DNA from: Arthrobacter sp. KBS0702
Lineage (GTDB): Bacteria; Actinomycetota; Actinomycetes; Actinomycetales; Micrococcaceae
Assembly: GCF_005937985.2 (NCBI RefSeq)
Contig: NZ_CP042172.1
Coordinates: 1,116,001 to 1,180,000, forward strand
Direction: 5' to 3'
DNA length: 64,000 nucleotides
Shown here: piece after piece, positions 36,633-45,074 of the stretch
How the letters are laid out: each line of letters begins with the position of its first letter
Position numbering within the stretch: position 1 is the stretch's first letter
The notes under the pieces: model-generated
Told to the model about the DNA's origin: nothing
Databases searched by the model: none
The model's input: the letters and a program-made list of their open reading frames with translations, nothing else
Position numbers and translations under genes: made by a program

Positions 36633-37424
36633 ATGTTGGTTCCCTCCCGCCGTCGGCTGCGGCTTGAAGTCTGGATTGTCCTGGGGCTGTCCCTCGGACA
36701 GTCGGCGGTGTACTCGGTGGTTCAGCTGCTGGACAAGATGACCAGGGCCCCGCTGGCCCAGGGGACCTCGACGCTGAACCGCTCGCAGAGCAGCCGCGAG
36801 TACTTTGACCTGACCTACCAGCTGCTGGACATCATTTTCGCCCTGGTCCCCGTGGTGCTGGTGATCTACTTCCTCACCGAACACCGGCCCGCCGGCCCGG
36901 CCGGCGGCGCTTTGAGGGGCAGCACCGGCACCTCGGCGTTCCGGAAACTGGGCTTCAACTTCGCCCGGCCCGGCAAGGACCTGCTCCAGGGCCTGGGCCT
37001 GGCCGCGCTGATCGGGATCCCGTCGCTGGGCCTCTACGCGGCCGGCCGGGCGCTGGGGATCACGACGGCGATCATCCCCAGCGCGCTGGACTCCTACTGG
37101 TGGACGGTGCCGGTCCTCATCCTGTCCGCGATCCGGCACGGGATCGTGGAGGAAGTGATTGTGGTGGGCTACCTGCTGGACCGGCTGGGCAAGTTCGGCT
37201 GGGGCATGCCGCTGGCCATCTTCGCCAGTTCCATGCTGCGCGGGAGCTACCACCTGTACCAGGGCTTCGGACCCTTCATCGGCAACGCCATCATGGGCGT
37301 CATCTTCGCGCTTATCTACACCAGGACGCGCCGGGTGATGCCCCTGGTGATCGCACATGCGCTGCTGGACATCGTCGCGTTCGTCGGCTTCAGCCTGTTC
37401 GGCAAGGCGATCGGCCTGGGCTAG
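36633..37424 (+). CDS. CPBP-family intramembrane metalloprotease
   Basis: A 263-residue membrane protein with about seven to eight TM helices. The Abi/CPBP motif HGIVEEVIVVGYLLDRLG has Glu173-Glu174; the second motif FASSMLRGSYHLYQG has Arg and His, and the third MPLVIAHALLDI has His. These residues form the glutamate-type intramembrane protease site. Roles of family members include protein prenyl-end processing and self-immunity to bacteriocins; none is shown here. The ATG at 36633 lies 56 bp from the divergent phosphatase start. Confidence 0.88.
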   Translation: MLVPSRRRLRLEVWIVLGLSLGQSAVYSVVQLLDKMTRAPLAQGTSTLNRSQSSREYFDLTYQLLDIIFALVPVVLVIYFLTEHRPAGPAGGALRGSTGTSAFRKLGFNFARPGKDLLQGLGLAALIGIPSLGLYAAGRALGITTAIIPSALDSYWWTVPVLILSAIRHGIVEEVIVVGYLLDRLGKFGWGMPLAIFASSMLRGSYHLYQGFGPFIGNAIMGVIFALIYTRTRRVMPLVIAHALLDIVAFVGFSLFGKAIGLG

Positions 37425-37580
37425 CGCCGCACGCGTTGGTCCAAAACAGGCCCCGCCCGGGGTGCTGCAAGCCGAAGGACTTATTTCGACACGGGACTCT
37501 CCCAACCGCGGCCGGGTCCGTAACATTGGAGCTATTACAAGCCTCGGCTTGCCAAACCCGCTGCGAAGGACTATGCGACG

Positions 37581-38594
37581 TTGACGCTCGAATCATTGCC
37601 CGTGTTGGATTTCTCCCGCCTGAGCGCAGGCCCTGAAGAGGCCTCCCGGTTCCGGGCCGAGTTGCGCGACGCCATGCGGGAGGTCGGCTTCATCTACCTG
37701 GCTGGCCACGGCATCCCGCAGGAGCTCACCGACGCCATGCTTGACGTCTCCCGCCGCTTCTTCGAACTGCCCGAAGACCAGAAGCTCGCGATCGAGAACG
37801 TCCATAGCCCGCAGTTCCGCGGCTACACCCGCGTAGGCGGCGAAATTACGGACGGCGCGGTGGACTGGCGCGAACAGATCGACATCGGCGTCGAGCGCGC
37901 CGCCGTGGAGCCCGGACCCGGCGTCGCCGACTACTGGCGGCTGGAGGGGCCTAACCTCTGGCCGGAGGCGCTGCCCGAGATGCGGGGAATCGTCTCCGAG
38001 TGGACTGAGCGGCTCAGCGCCATCTCCCTGGACCTGCTGCGGGCCCTCGCCGTGTCCCTCGGGGCGCCCGAGGACACCTTCGATGCCGCGTTCGCCGCGC
38101 GGGCCTTCCCGCTGCTCAAGATCGTGCGGTATCCGGGGGAGTCCGATCCGGAACCCAAGCAGGGCGTCGGATCCCACCGTGACGGCGGGGTCCTGACCCT
38201 TCTCCTGGTCGAGCCCGGCAAGGGCGGACTCCAGGTCGAGTACCAGGGGAAATGGATCGACGCGCCCCAGGTACCCGGGACCTTCGTGGTCAACATCGGC
38301 GAAATGCTTGAGTTGGCCACCGACGGCTATCTGAAGGCGACCCTGCACCGGGTGATCTCCCCCCTGCGCGGCACGGACCGGATTTCCCTTCCGTTCTTCT
38401 ACAACCCGGCGCTGGATGCGACCATGCCCCGGCTCGCAGTGAGCCCGGAGTTCCAGGCCAAGGCCCGCGGGCTGTCGGTCGACCCGAGCAACAGCCCGAT
38501 CCTGGAGACCTACGGGGACAACGCCCTGCGCTACCGGCTGCGCGCCCACCCCAACGTCGTCGAAGCCCACCACCCGGACCTGCTCGGGGGCTGA
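37581..38594 (+). CDS. Isopenicillin-N-synthase-like 2-oxoglutarate/Fe(II) oxygenase
   Basis: A 337-residue non-haem iron oxygenase. The DIOX_N region (FIYLAGHGIP, SRRFFELPEDQK) is followed by the double-stranded beta-helix core. The Fe ligands are His199 and Asp201 (SHRDGG) and His256 (TLHRV); Arg267 in RISLPFF should bind 2-oxoglutarate. The start is TTG at 37581, about 10 nt after GAAGGA; no better in-frame start exists. It probably hydroxylates or desaturates a small molecule. It stands alone and ends at a strong terminator. Confidence 0.9.
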   Translation: MTLESLPVLDFSRLSAGPEEASRFRAELRDAMREVGFIYLAGHGIPQELTDAMLDVSRRFFELPEDQKLAIENVHSPQFRGYTRVGGEITDGAVDWREQIDIGVERAAVEPGPGVADYWRLEGPNLWPEALPEMRGIVSEWTERLSAISLDLLRALAVSLGAPEDTFDAAFAARAFPLLKIVRYPGESDPEPKQGVGSHRDGGVLTLLLVEPGKGGLQVEYQGKWIDAPQVPGTFVVNIGEMLELATDGYLKATLHRVISPLRGTDRISLPFFYNPALDATMPRLAVSPEFQAKARGLSVDPSNSPILETYGDNALRYRLRAHPNVVEAHHPDLLGG

Positions 38595-38654
38595 CGGCGG
38601 CCGCCCTGACCCAGGGGCCCGGCTGCCGTCTTAGCCATGGGCGGCTTAACGAAA

Positions 38655-38712
38655 TTCGGCCGCCAGCGGTGGGTGGCATCATTGGCACCCGCTGCTGGCG
38701 GCCGAAGTTTTT
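38655..38712. terminator. 21-bp-stem terminator between convergent genes
   Basis: The left arm 38655-38675 pairs with 38686-38706 with two mismatches, around a 10-nt loop, and GTTTTT follows at 38707-38712. AAA flanks the left arm, so it can work in both directions for the oxygenase and the VOC gene. Confidence 0.88.
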
Positions 38713-38725
38713 CGGACCGGAAACG

Positions 38726-39358
38726 TCAGATGGTGACGGCTCCGGAATCGGTTTCGAAGGTGACGGACAGGATTCCCGGCGTCCCGTGCGGGGCCAGCCA
38801 GTTCACGTCCACATCCTCCAGCGGCTTCTCCACCGGTTCGCCCAGCCACTCGGTGACGCGCTCGGCCGAGCCGGCGATGGTGAGCGCGGACATCTTGACG
38901 TTGCTCGCGTAGGCGTTGGACGGGTGCAGGGCCGGGTCGCCCTCCCACTTGAGCATGTAGGGGACCTGCGGGTCCGCGATCAGGCCCAGGATCCCGATCT
39001 GCTTCCAGACCAGTTCGCGGCCGTCCGGGAACTTGCGGTTGCCGTTGACGGCGGACCGGCCCAGGCGCTCCTCGAAGGGAGCCAGGTCGTCCACCTCGAC
39101 GCACCAGCCCATCCAGCCGCCGCCGGCAGCCGAGCGGGCACGCACGGCCTGGCCAAACGGCGCCTTGTCCGAGGCGGGGTGGTCTAGGACCTCCACAACC
39201 TCCAGGTACTTGTGCCCGGCGAGCGGGATGATCATGTTGCGGGTCCCGAATCGGGGGTGTACTCCGCCCTTGACGGCTTCGACGCCGAGGGCAGACGCAA
39301 TACGTTCGGTGGTGGCCGCGAGGCCATCTTGTTCACAGGCGTAAGAGACGTGATCCAT
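38726..39358 (-). CDS. VOC-family (glyoxalase-like domain) protein
   Basis: A 210-residue protein of the glyoxalase-like (PF13468-type) family. The first betaalphabetabetabeta unit opens MDHVSYACEQDGLAATTERIASALG and contains GTRNMIIPLAGHKYLEVVEVLD; the second opens WCVEVDDLAPFEERLG. ATG 39358 has GAGGG at proper spacing, so it is preferred to the ATG at 39364. The family includes lyases and dioxygenase-like folds but also many uncharacterised members. An iron-box-like site lies 43 bp upstream. Confidence 0.85.
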   Translation of the reverse strand: MDHVSYACEQDGLAATTERIASALGVEAVKGGVHPRFGTRNMIIPLAGHKYLEVVEVLDHPASDKAPFGQAVRARSAAGGGWMGWCVEVDDLAPFEERLGRSAVNGNRKFPDGRELVWKQIGILGLIADPQVPYMLKWEGDPALHPSNAYASNVKMSALTIAGSAERVTEWLGEPVEKPLEDVDVNWLAPHGTPGILSVTFETDSGAVTI

Positions 39359-39585
39359 GCGCATGCCCTCATCTTGGCACTTTGTGATGGAGCTCTCAGC
39401 TTAGGCTCTCCTAACCATCATAGGATGTCCAGGTTGCCTGTCGGCCGTGCGGCAAATCCGCCCGGAAACGCGGCGGTTTCCCGGGGTCGGCCGCCTGCCC
39501 GCGAACGCCCTGCGGCGGGCCGGGGGGACAAATTCATATTCGTCACAAAGCTATCCAGCCGCCGGGGCGCCTTCCTAGACTGAAG
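39359..39585. promoter_or_regulatory. Divergent region between the VOC gene and the metY riboswitch
   Basis: No gene is visible. It holds a possible DtxR/IdeR-type box at 39401-39417. The low-GC stretch acaaattcatattcgtcac near 39528-39546, about 40-58 bp before the first riboswitch paired element, is the likely promoter of metY. Confidence 0.4.
39401..39417. promoter_or_regulatory. Possible DtxR/IdeR-type iron box
   Basis: TTAGGCTCTCCTAACCA matches 13 of 17 positions of the TTAGGTTAGCCTAACCT-like DtxR/IdeR consensus (recalled from the family) and keeps both TTAGG/CCTAA half-sites. It lies 43 bp upstream of the VOC gene start. Binding is inferred only. Confidence 0.35.
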
Positions 39586-39705
39586 CCAGGTCATGAGCGC
39601 CAGCATCAAGCCCCGGCTTGCTGGCCGGCAACCCTCCTTGCGCGGTGGGGTGCCCCGGGTGAAGACCTGGCCCTCCGGCAACCGCCGGAAGGCAAGCGCG
39701 GCGCC
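39586..39705 (+). promoter_or_regulatory. SAM-IV-type riboswitch upstream of metY
   Basis: The sequence fits the actinobacterial SAM-IV aptamer. P1 is CCAGGTC (39586-39592) pairing with GACCTGG (39664-39670). The core has TCATGAG, AGCCCCGGCTTGCTGGCCGGCAACCCTCC and GGTGGGGTGCCCCGGGTGA, followed by a second hairpin CCGGC-AAC-CGCCGG and GGCAAGCGC. Such aptamers bind S-adenosylmethionine and shut off methionine genes. The right end is approximate. It also shows that in-frame extension of metY to 39593 is false. Confidence 0.9.
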
Positions 39706-39766
39706 AGAGCCGGTCCGGCCCCAGGAGGCCAGGGCGGCCTGTGCCCAGTCACACAGGAGCTCTCCA

Positions 39767-41083
39767 ATGTCCAACGCCTGGTCCTTTGAAACCCGTCAGA
39801 TCCACGCCGGCCAGCAGCCGGACTCCGCCACCGGCGCCCGGTCGCTGCCGATCTACCAGACGACGTCGTTCGTCTTCCCCAGCGCCGAAAGCGCCGCCAA
39901 CCGGTTCGCGCTCGCCGAACTCGCCCCCATCTACACCCGGATCGGCAACCCCACCCAGGACGCGGTGGAGCAGCGGGTGGCGAGCCTCGAGGGCGGCCTC
40001 GGGGCCCTCCTGCTGAGCTCCGGCCAGGCCGCCGAGACCTTCGCGATCCTGAACATCGCCGAGGCCGGAGACCACGTCGTCGCCAGCCCCAGCCTGTACG
40101 GCGGCACCTACAACCTGCTGGCCCACACGCTGAAGAAGTTCGGCATCTCCGTGACGTTCGTGGAAGACCCGGACAACCTGCAGCAGTGGCGCGACGCCGT
40201 GCAGCCGAACACCAAACTCTTCTTCGGCGAGGTGGTCTCCAACCCCCGCCAGGACGTGCTGGATATCGAGGGCGTCGCGGACGTGGCGCACCGGGCCGGG
40301 GTGCCACTGATCGTGGACAACACCCTCTCCACCCCGTACCTGATCCGGCCGATCGAGTGGGGCGCCGACATCGTGGTCCACTCGGCCACCAAGTACCTGG
40401 GCGGCCACGGCGCCGCGATCGCCGGCGTGATTGTGGATTCCGGCAACTTCGACTTCGGCAAGGACCCGGAGCGCTTCCCCGGCTTCAACACCCCGGATCC
40501 CACCTACAACGGCCTGGTCTATGCCCGAGACCTCGGGGCGGACGGAGCGCTGGGGGCAAACCTGTCCTTCATCCTCAAAGCCCGGGTCCAGCTGCTGCGC
40601 GACCTCGGCTCCGCCGTCTCCCCGTTCAACGCCTTCCTCATCGCCCAGGGCATCGAGACGCTGAGCCTGCGGGTGGAGCGGCACGTCGCCAACGCCGTCA
40701 AGGTTGCCGAATGGCTGGAAGCCAGGGACGACGTCGAATCCGTTGCCTACGCTGGGCTGCCGTCCAGCCCGTGGTACGAGCGCGGCCGCAAGTACGGTCC
40801 GAAGGGGACCGGCGCCGTCGTTTCCTTCAACCTCGCCGGGGGAGCGGAGGCCGGCAAGCGCTTCGTCGACGCCCTCGAACTGCACTCGCACGTGGCGAAC
40901 ATCGGTGACGTGCGCTCGCTGGTGATCCACCCGGCGTCGACCACCCACAGCCAGCTCTCGCCGGAACAGCAGGCGGTGGCCGGCGTCAATCCCGGACTGG
41001 TGCGGCTGTCGGTGGGACTTGAACACATCGACGACATCATCGCCGACCTCGACGCCGGCTTCCGGGCGGCCAAGGACGCCTGA
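39767..41083 (+). CDS. metY: O-acetylhomoserine sulfhydrylase (MetY)
   Basis: A 438-residue Cys/Met-metabolism PLP enzyme starting at ATG 39767 behind AGGAG. The N-terminus TRQIHAGQQPDSATGARSLPIYQTTSFVF and the PLP Lys209 in HSATKYLGGHG are typical; SLYGGTYNLLAHTLKKFGI and the long insertion LVYARDLGADGALGANLSFI mark the MetY rather than MetB/MetC group. It makes homocysteine from O-acetylhomoserine and sulfide. It is controlled by the SAM-IV riboswitch and works with metX downstream. Confidence 0.95.
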   Translation: MSNAWSFETRQIHAGQQPDSATGARSLPIYQTTSFVFPSAESAANRFALAELAPIYTRIGNPTQDAVEQRVASLEGGLGALLLSSGQAAETFAILNIAEAGDHVVASPSLYGGTYNLLAHTLKKFGISVTFVEDPDNLQQWRDAVQPNTKLFFGEVVSNPRQDVLDIEGVADVAHRAGVPLIVDNTLSTPYLIRPIEWGADIVVHSATKYLGGHGAAIAGVIVDSGNFDFGKDPERFPGFNTPDPTYNGLVYARDLGADGALGANLSFILKARVQLLRDLGSAVSPFNAFLIAQGIETLSLRVERHVANAVKVAEWLEARDDVESVAYAGLPSSPWYERGRKYGPKGTGAVVSFNLAGGAEAGKRFVDALELHSHVANIGDVRSLVIHPASTTHSQLSPEQQAVAGVNPGLVRLSVGLEHIDDIIADLDAGFRAAKDA

Positions 41084-41094
41084 GGTCGCACGGC

Positions 41095-41193
41095 GCCGAA
41101 TTTCCCCACCTTTGCGGGCACGACGGCGGGACGCACCGACATTTAGGGGCGACCCGCCGGACACGGCCTTCAAACGTGGGGAAACTGCGGTGA
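41095..41193. repeat. Compound inverted-repeat element, copy 2
   Basis: About 99 bp between metY and the metX riboswitch. The outer arms TTTCCCCACCTTTG (41101-41114) and CAAACGTGGGGAAA (41171-41184) match at 13 of 14 positions. The inner arms CGGCGGG (41124-41130) and CCCGCCG (41153-41159) are perfect. Borders GCCGAA and GCGGTGA equal those of copy 1 at 12509-12609. It may serve as terminator of metY. Confidence 0.75.
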
Positions 41194-41263
41194 GTAAGGA
41201 TGCGGCTGTCACACGGCCGTCACAATCTTCGCCATTGCGCCGCCGGGTTTCGTAGAATCGACG

Positions 41264-41380
41264 CAGGTCATGAGTGCCAGTGACAGCCCCGGCTTGCTGG
41301 CCGGCAACCCTCCTTCCGCGGCGGGGTGCCCCGGGTGAAGACCTGGCCTGCCGGTCAGCTGGCGGCGGGCAAGCGCGAGG
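41264..41380 (+). promoter_or_regulatory. SAM-IV-type riboswitch upstream of metX
   Basis: A second copy of the metY leader structure. P1 is CAGGTC (41264-41269) with GACCTG (41340-41345). The core has TCATGAGTGCCAG, CCCCGGCTTGCTGGCCGGCAACCC and GCGGGGTGCCCCGGGTGA, followed by a second hairpin and GGGCAAGCGC. It differs from the metY copy at scattered loop and stem positions, some paired compensations, so it is an old duplicate. The end is approximate; the metX ATG lies about 12 bp further on. Confidence 0.9.
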
Positions 41381-41392
41381 TTAGGTCCACAC

Positions 41393-42529
41393 ATGACGAT
41401 TGCCGTCTCCCGCACGGGAGTACCCGAAAACAAGTCCTCCACCGTCCCCGACGGGACGGTACAGTACCTGCCGATCGGTTCACTGGCGCTGGAATCCGGC
41501 GCCACCCTGCCGGAGGTCACCCTCGCCTACGAGACCTGGGGCACCCTCAACGCGGACGCCTCCAACGCCGTGCTGATCGAACACGCCCTCACGGGAGACA
41601 CCCACGTCACCCGGGGCGCCGGCGAGGAGCCCGGGTGGTGGGAGCAACTGGCCGGACCGGGCGCTCCGGTGGACACGGACAGGTATTTCGTCGTCTCCAT
41701 CAACATCCTCGGCGGCTGCTACGGCTCCACCGGCCCCTCGACGCCCGGCCCGGACGGCCGGCCCTGGGGCTCGCGCTTCCCGCTGGTGACCCTCCGGGAC
41801 AGCACCGCCGCAGAAGCCCGTCTCGCCGATGCCCTGGGGATCGGGAGCTGGTACGCCGTGCTCGGCGGCTCCCTTGGCGGAGCGCGCGCCCTGGAATGGG
41901 CAGTCAGCTACCCGGACCGGGTCCGGCGCTGCGCCGTCATCTCCGTGGGTGCCAGCAGCACCGCGGAGCAGATCGCCTTCGCCCAGGCCCAGACGCTCGC
42001 CATCCGCCAGGACCCAAACTTCAAGGGCGGCGACTACTACGGCGGCCCGGAGCCGGACGCCGGTCTGGCCCTGGCCCGCCGGATCGCGCACATCACCTAC
42101 CGCTCCGCCGCCGAGCTGGACGGCCGCTTCGGACGGAACGCGCAGGCGGCCGAGGCCCCGCTGGAAGCAGGGTCGCTGGCCGGACGGGGCCGCTACCAGG
42201 TGGAGAGCTACCTGGACCATCAGGGCAATAAACTGGTCCGCCGCTTCGATGCCAACAGCTACATCGCGATCACCGAGGCGCTGATGAGCCACGACGTCAC
42301 CCGCGGCCGCGGCAGCCTTGAGCAGGCCGTTTCGCGGGCAACGGCGGAGTTTTTCGTCGCGGCCGTGGACTCGGACCGGCTGTACTTCCCCGCCCAGTCC
42401 CATGCACTCGCCGACGCCCTGCCGGGGGAGGTCCCGGTGCACGTCATCGAGGCCCCGATCGGCCACGACGGTTTCCTCACCGAAATCGGCCAGCTCAGCG
42501 AGCAACTCCGGGGCAACTTCTTCGCCTAG
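41393..42529 (+). CDS. metX: Homoserine O-acetyltransferase
   Basis: A 378-residue alpha/beta-hydrolase-fold acyltransferase. LAYETWGTLNADASNAVLIEHALTGDTH is the MetX signature; the nucleophile Ser160 sits in GGSLGGARALEWA, and the final His in PIGHDGFL completes the triad. It acetylates homoserine with acetyl-CoA and feeds MetY. A SAM-IV riboswitch precedes it, so acetylation and sulfhydrylation steps are switched off together at high SAM. Confidence 0.96.
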   Translation: MTIAVSRTGVPENKSSTVPDGTVQYLPIGSLALESGATLPEVTLAYETWGTLNADASNAVLIEHALTGDTHVTRGAGEEPGWWEQLAGPGAPVDTDRYFVVSINILGGCYGSTGPSTPGPDGRPWGSRFPLVTLRDSTAAEARLADALGIGSWYAVLGGSLGGARALEWAVSYPDRVRRCAVISVGASSTAEQIAFAQAQTLAIRQDPNFKGGDYYGGPEPDAGLALARRIAHITYRSAAELDGRFGRNAQAAEAPLEAGSLAGRGRYQVESYLDHQGNKLVRRFDANSYIAITEALMSHDVTRGRGSLEQAVSRATAEFFVAAVDSDRLYFPAQSHALADALPGEVPVHVIEAPIGHDGFLTEIGQLSEQLRGNFFA

Positions 42530-42701
42530 CCGCGACCGCGCTTTGTGCATTTTTGCAGACACGCTCTGCGCGATTAGTCGTTGAGCCTGCGCCGCGGGAC
42601 GTCCATACTCGTGGAGAATGACGCCGTGTGTCCCAACTCACACACGCGTTGTCAACCTTAATGGTCCACAGGGTGTCGAAGGCGACACCGAAGGAGTTCT
42701 C

Positions 42702-44084
42702 ATGAGCACGGAAAACGCCGCCGCAAGGCGCGCAGACGAGACCGACGTCAAGGCGTCCGGTCTTAAGAAGGTAGTGGCGGCCTCCATGGCCGGCACCGTG
42801 GTGGAATGGTACGAATTCTTCCTCTACGCTTCCGCCGCCACCCTGGTCTTCGGGAAGGCCTTCTTCCCCAATTCGCAGACCGAGCTTGACGGCATCCTCG
42901 CGGCGTTCCTCACCTACGCGGTGGGCTTCGTGGCCCGCCCGATCGGCGGCATCGTCTTCGGCCACTTCGGCGACAAGTTCGGCCGCAAGCAGCTGCTGCA
43001 GCTCAGCATCATCCTGGTTGGCGTCTCCACCTTCCTGATGGGCTGCCTCCCGACCTTCGCGCAGATCGGCTACTGGGCTCCGGCCCTCCTGGTCTTCCTG
43101 CGCTTCGCCCAGGGCTTCGCCGTCGGCGGTGAATGGGGCGGCGCCGTCCTGCTCGTCGCCGAGCACAGCCCCAGCAAGTCCCGCGGTTTCTGGGCCAGCT
43201 GGCCGCAGTCCGCAGTTCCGCTGGGCAACCTCTTCGCCACCGCCGTGCTGTTCATCCTCTCCTCGGTGCTGTCCTCCGCGGACTTCCTGGGCTGGGGCTG
43301 GCGCGTCGCCTTCTGGCTGTCCGCCGTGATCGTCCTGATCGGCTACTACATCCGCACCAAGGTCAGCGACGCCCCGATCTTCCTTGAGGCGCGCAAGGAA
43401 GTCGAGGCGGGCCACAAGGGTTACGGCGTCGCCGAGGTCTTCCGCCGCTACCCCCGCGGCGTCTTCACTGCCATGGGCCTGCGCTTCGCGGAGAACATCC
43501 TGTACTACCTCGTAGTCACCTTCTCGATCACCTACCTGAAGACCGTGGTCCACGCCGACACCGCCAAGATCCTGCTCCTGCTGCTCGTGGCGCACGCTAT
43601 CCACTTCGCCGTGGTTCCGGTGGTCGGCCGTCTCTCGGACCGGTTCGGCCGCAAGCCCGTCTACATGGCCGGCGCCGTCCTGGGTGCCACCTGGGGCTTC
43701 TTCGCCTTCCCGATGATGGACACCGGAAACGACTTCATCATCCTGGCTTCGGTCATCATCGGCCTGCTGTTCCACGCCCTGATGTACGCCGGACAGCCGG
43801 CCATCATGGCCGAGATGTTCCCGACTCGGATGCGCTACTCCGGCGTCTCCCTCGGCTACCAGGTGACCTCGATCGTGGCCGGTTCGCTGGCGCCGATCAT
43901 CGCCGTTGCGCTGCTGGGCCAGTACAAGTCCTCCGTTCCGGTGGCCATCTACCTGCTGATCGCCTGCGCCATCACGGCCGTCGCCGTGTTCTTCCTCAAG
44001 GAAACCCGCGGCATCTCGCTCCACGACGTCGACGCCGCCGACGCCCAGGGCACTGCCGACCTCCTTGCCGCAAGCAAGCGCTAA
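42702..44084 (+). CDS. MFS transporter, metabolite:H+ symporter (MHS) type
   Basis: A 460-residue MFS protein starting at ATG 42702 behind AAGGAG. The opening GTVVEWYEFFLYASAATLVFGKAFFP is the MHS-family mark, and the helix 2-3 loop motif GHFGDKFGRKQLL and its repeat VGRLSDRFGRKPVY are present. It has 12 predicted TM helices. Members carry proline/betaine, shikimate, citrate or alpha-ketoglutarate; the substrate cannot be read. It ends before a strong hairpin. Confidence 0.92.
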   Translation: MSTENAAARRADETDVKASGLKKVVAASMAGTVVEWYEFFLYASAATLVFGKAFFPNSQTELDGILAAFLTYAVGFVARPIGGIVFGHFGDKFGRKQLLQLSIILVGVSTFLMGCLPTFAQIGYWAPALLVFLRFAQGFAVGGEWGGAVLLVAEHSPSKSRGFWASWPQSAVPLGNLFATAVLFILSSVLSSADFLGWGWRVAFWLSAVIVLIGYYIRTKVSDAPIFLEARKEVEAGHKGYGVAEVFRRYPRGVFTAMGLRFAENILYYLVVTFSITYLKTVVHADTAKILLLLLVAHAIHFAVVPVVGRLSDRFGRKPVYMAGAVLGATWGFFAFPMMDTGNDFIILASVIIGLLFHALMYAGQPAIMAEMFPTRMRYSGVSLGYQVTSIVAGSLAPIIAVALLGQYKSSVPVAIYLLIACAITAVAVFFLKETRGISLHDVDAADAQGTADLLAASKR

Positions 44085-44115
44085 CCGGCAGGCAGTCGCA
44101 CAACCCTGAAACAGG

Positions 44116-44150
44116 CAGCCCCCGTCCCCGCAGTGCGGGGACGGGGGCTG
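44116..44150. terminator. 17-bp perfect hairpin after the MHS transporter
   Basis: The arms 44116-44132 and 44134-44150 are exact inverse copies around a single G, so the apex of the stem must open to form a loop. GC-rich and without a clear T-tract, it fits a U-less actinobacterial terminator. Confidence 0.75.
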
Positions 44151-44291
44151 CTGTCGTGGTGCCTGCCGGCGCGTCTCATTTCTGGGCCGATATTCAGCTT
44201 CTCCCCAGCGTCGGCTTCTAGAGTGGAACCACACTTTGGGCCGGGCAGGCCGACCCGGTCACTAAATTCCAGCGGAAGGGACCAGGTAGCA

Positions 44292-45029
44292 ATGCCGACA
44301 ACTCCATCATTGAAGACTCGTCTAGGTGTGGGAGCAGCAGCGGTTCTGGCCGCTGGCGCCATGGCCGCCGTGGGCGTCGCCGCCGCCTCTGCATCCCCCT
44401 CTTCCCCCTCCCCGGCGGCGACCTCGACGGCGGCCCCGCCTGCCGGAGCCAAGACAGGCGCTCATGCAGGTGTGCGCTGGCTCGGGGTTTTCCTGCAGCT
44501 CAAGGCGGACAGTCCGCAGGCAGTCGGGGACCGGGCCGCGAAGGCAGCGGCAGCCTTGGTGAACCACCCGAAGCTTTTCGCCAAACTCCCGCCGGCGCTG
44601 CAGACCGACGTGAAGGCGCTCAAGGATGCCGCTCCGGCTGAACGCGTGCAGGATGCCTACAAGATCAAGACCACGGCCCTGTCAGGCGGCTACGGCGTTG
44701 AGGTCCAGAAGCGCGCCGAGCAGCTGGTGAAGACCGCGACCGAGGCCGCCGGTCTGCGCCAGGAACTGCGGACGGTCTTCACCTCGGCCAACCCGGGGGC
44801 AGGGCTGCAGAAGATCGCTGACCAAGTCATCAGCCACCCGAAGCTGTTCGCCAAGCTTCCGGCCAACCTGCAGGCAGACCTGAAGGCCCTCAAGGGGGCT
44901 GCGCCGGCCGATCTGGACACCCAGGCCAACAAGATCAAGGAGACCGCGCTGGACGGCGGATACGGCGCCCGGATCCAGAAAGCTGCCCAAGCCCTCGGGA
45001 AGAAGGCCGCGGCCGCGCCGGCTGCCTGA
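44292..45029 (+). CDS. Secreted protein with two tandem HPKLFAKLP domains
   Basis: A 245-residue protein of unknown function; the ATG at 44292 follows AGG at moderate spacing and opens a signal peptide (basic start, LGVGAAAVLAAGAMAAVGVAAASA). A Ser/Pro/Ala linker of about 25 residues precedes two tandem domains of about 85 residues. Each has HPKLFAKLP-LQ-D-KALK-AAPA followed by KIK-TAL-GGYG. The strong similarity suggests a recent internal duplication. I do not recognise the family. It stands alone between a terminator and a convergent lysR gene, so it is expressed independently. Export to the cell surface or medium is inferred from the signal peptide. Confidence 0.75.
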   Translation: MPTTPSLKTRLGVGAAAVLAAGAMAAVGVAAASASPSSPSPAATSTAAPPAGAKTGAHAGVRWLGVFLQLKADSPQAVGDRAAKAAAALVNHPKLFAKLPPALQTDVKALKDAAPAERVQDAYKIKTTALSGGYGVEVQKRAEQLVKTATEAAGLRQELRTVFTSANPGAGLQKIADQVISHPKLFAKLPANLQADLKALKGAAPADLDTQANKIKETALDGGYGARIQKAAQALGKKAAAAPAA

Positions 45030-45074
45030 CGACATCAACCGGGCTGGACGCAGCCGCTCTGAGCAGCGCCCGGC

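Noticed and set aside
39593..39766. N-terminal extension of metY starting at 39593
   Set aside because: The extension would translate the SAM-IV riboswitch. The ATG at 39767 has an AGGAG site and gives the normal MetY N-terminus.
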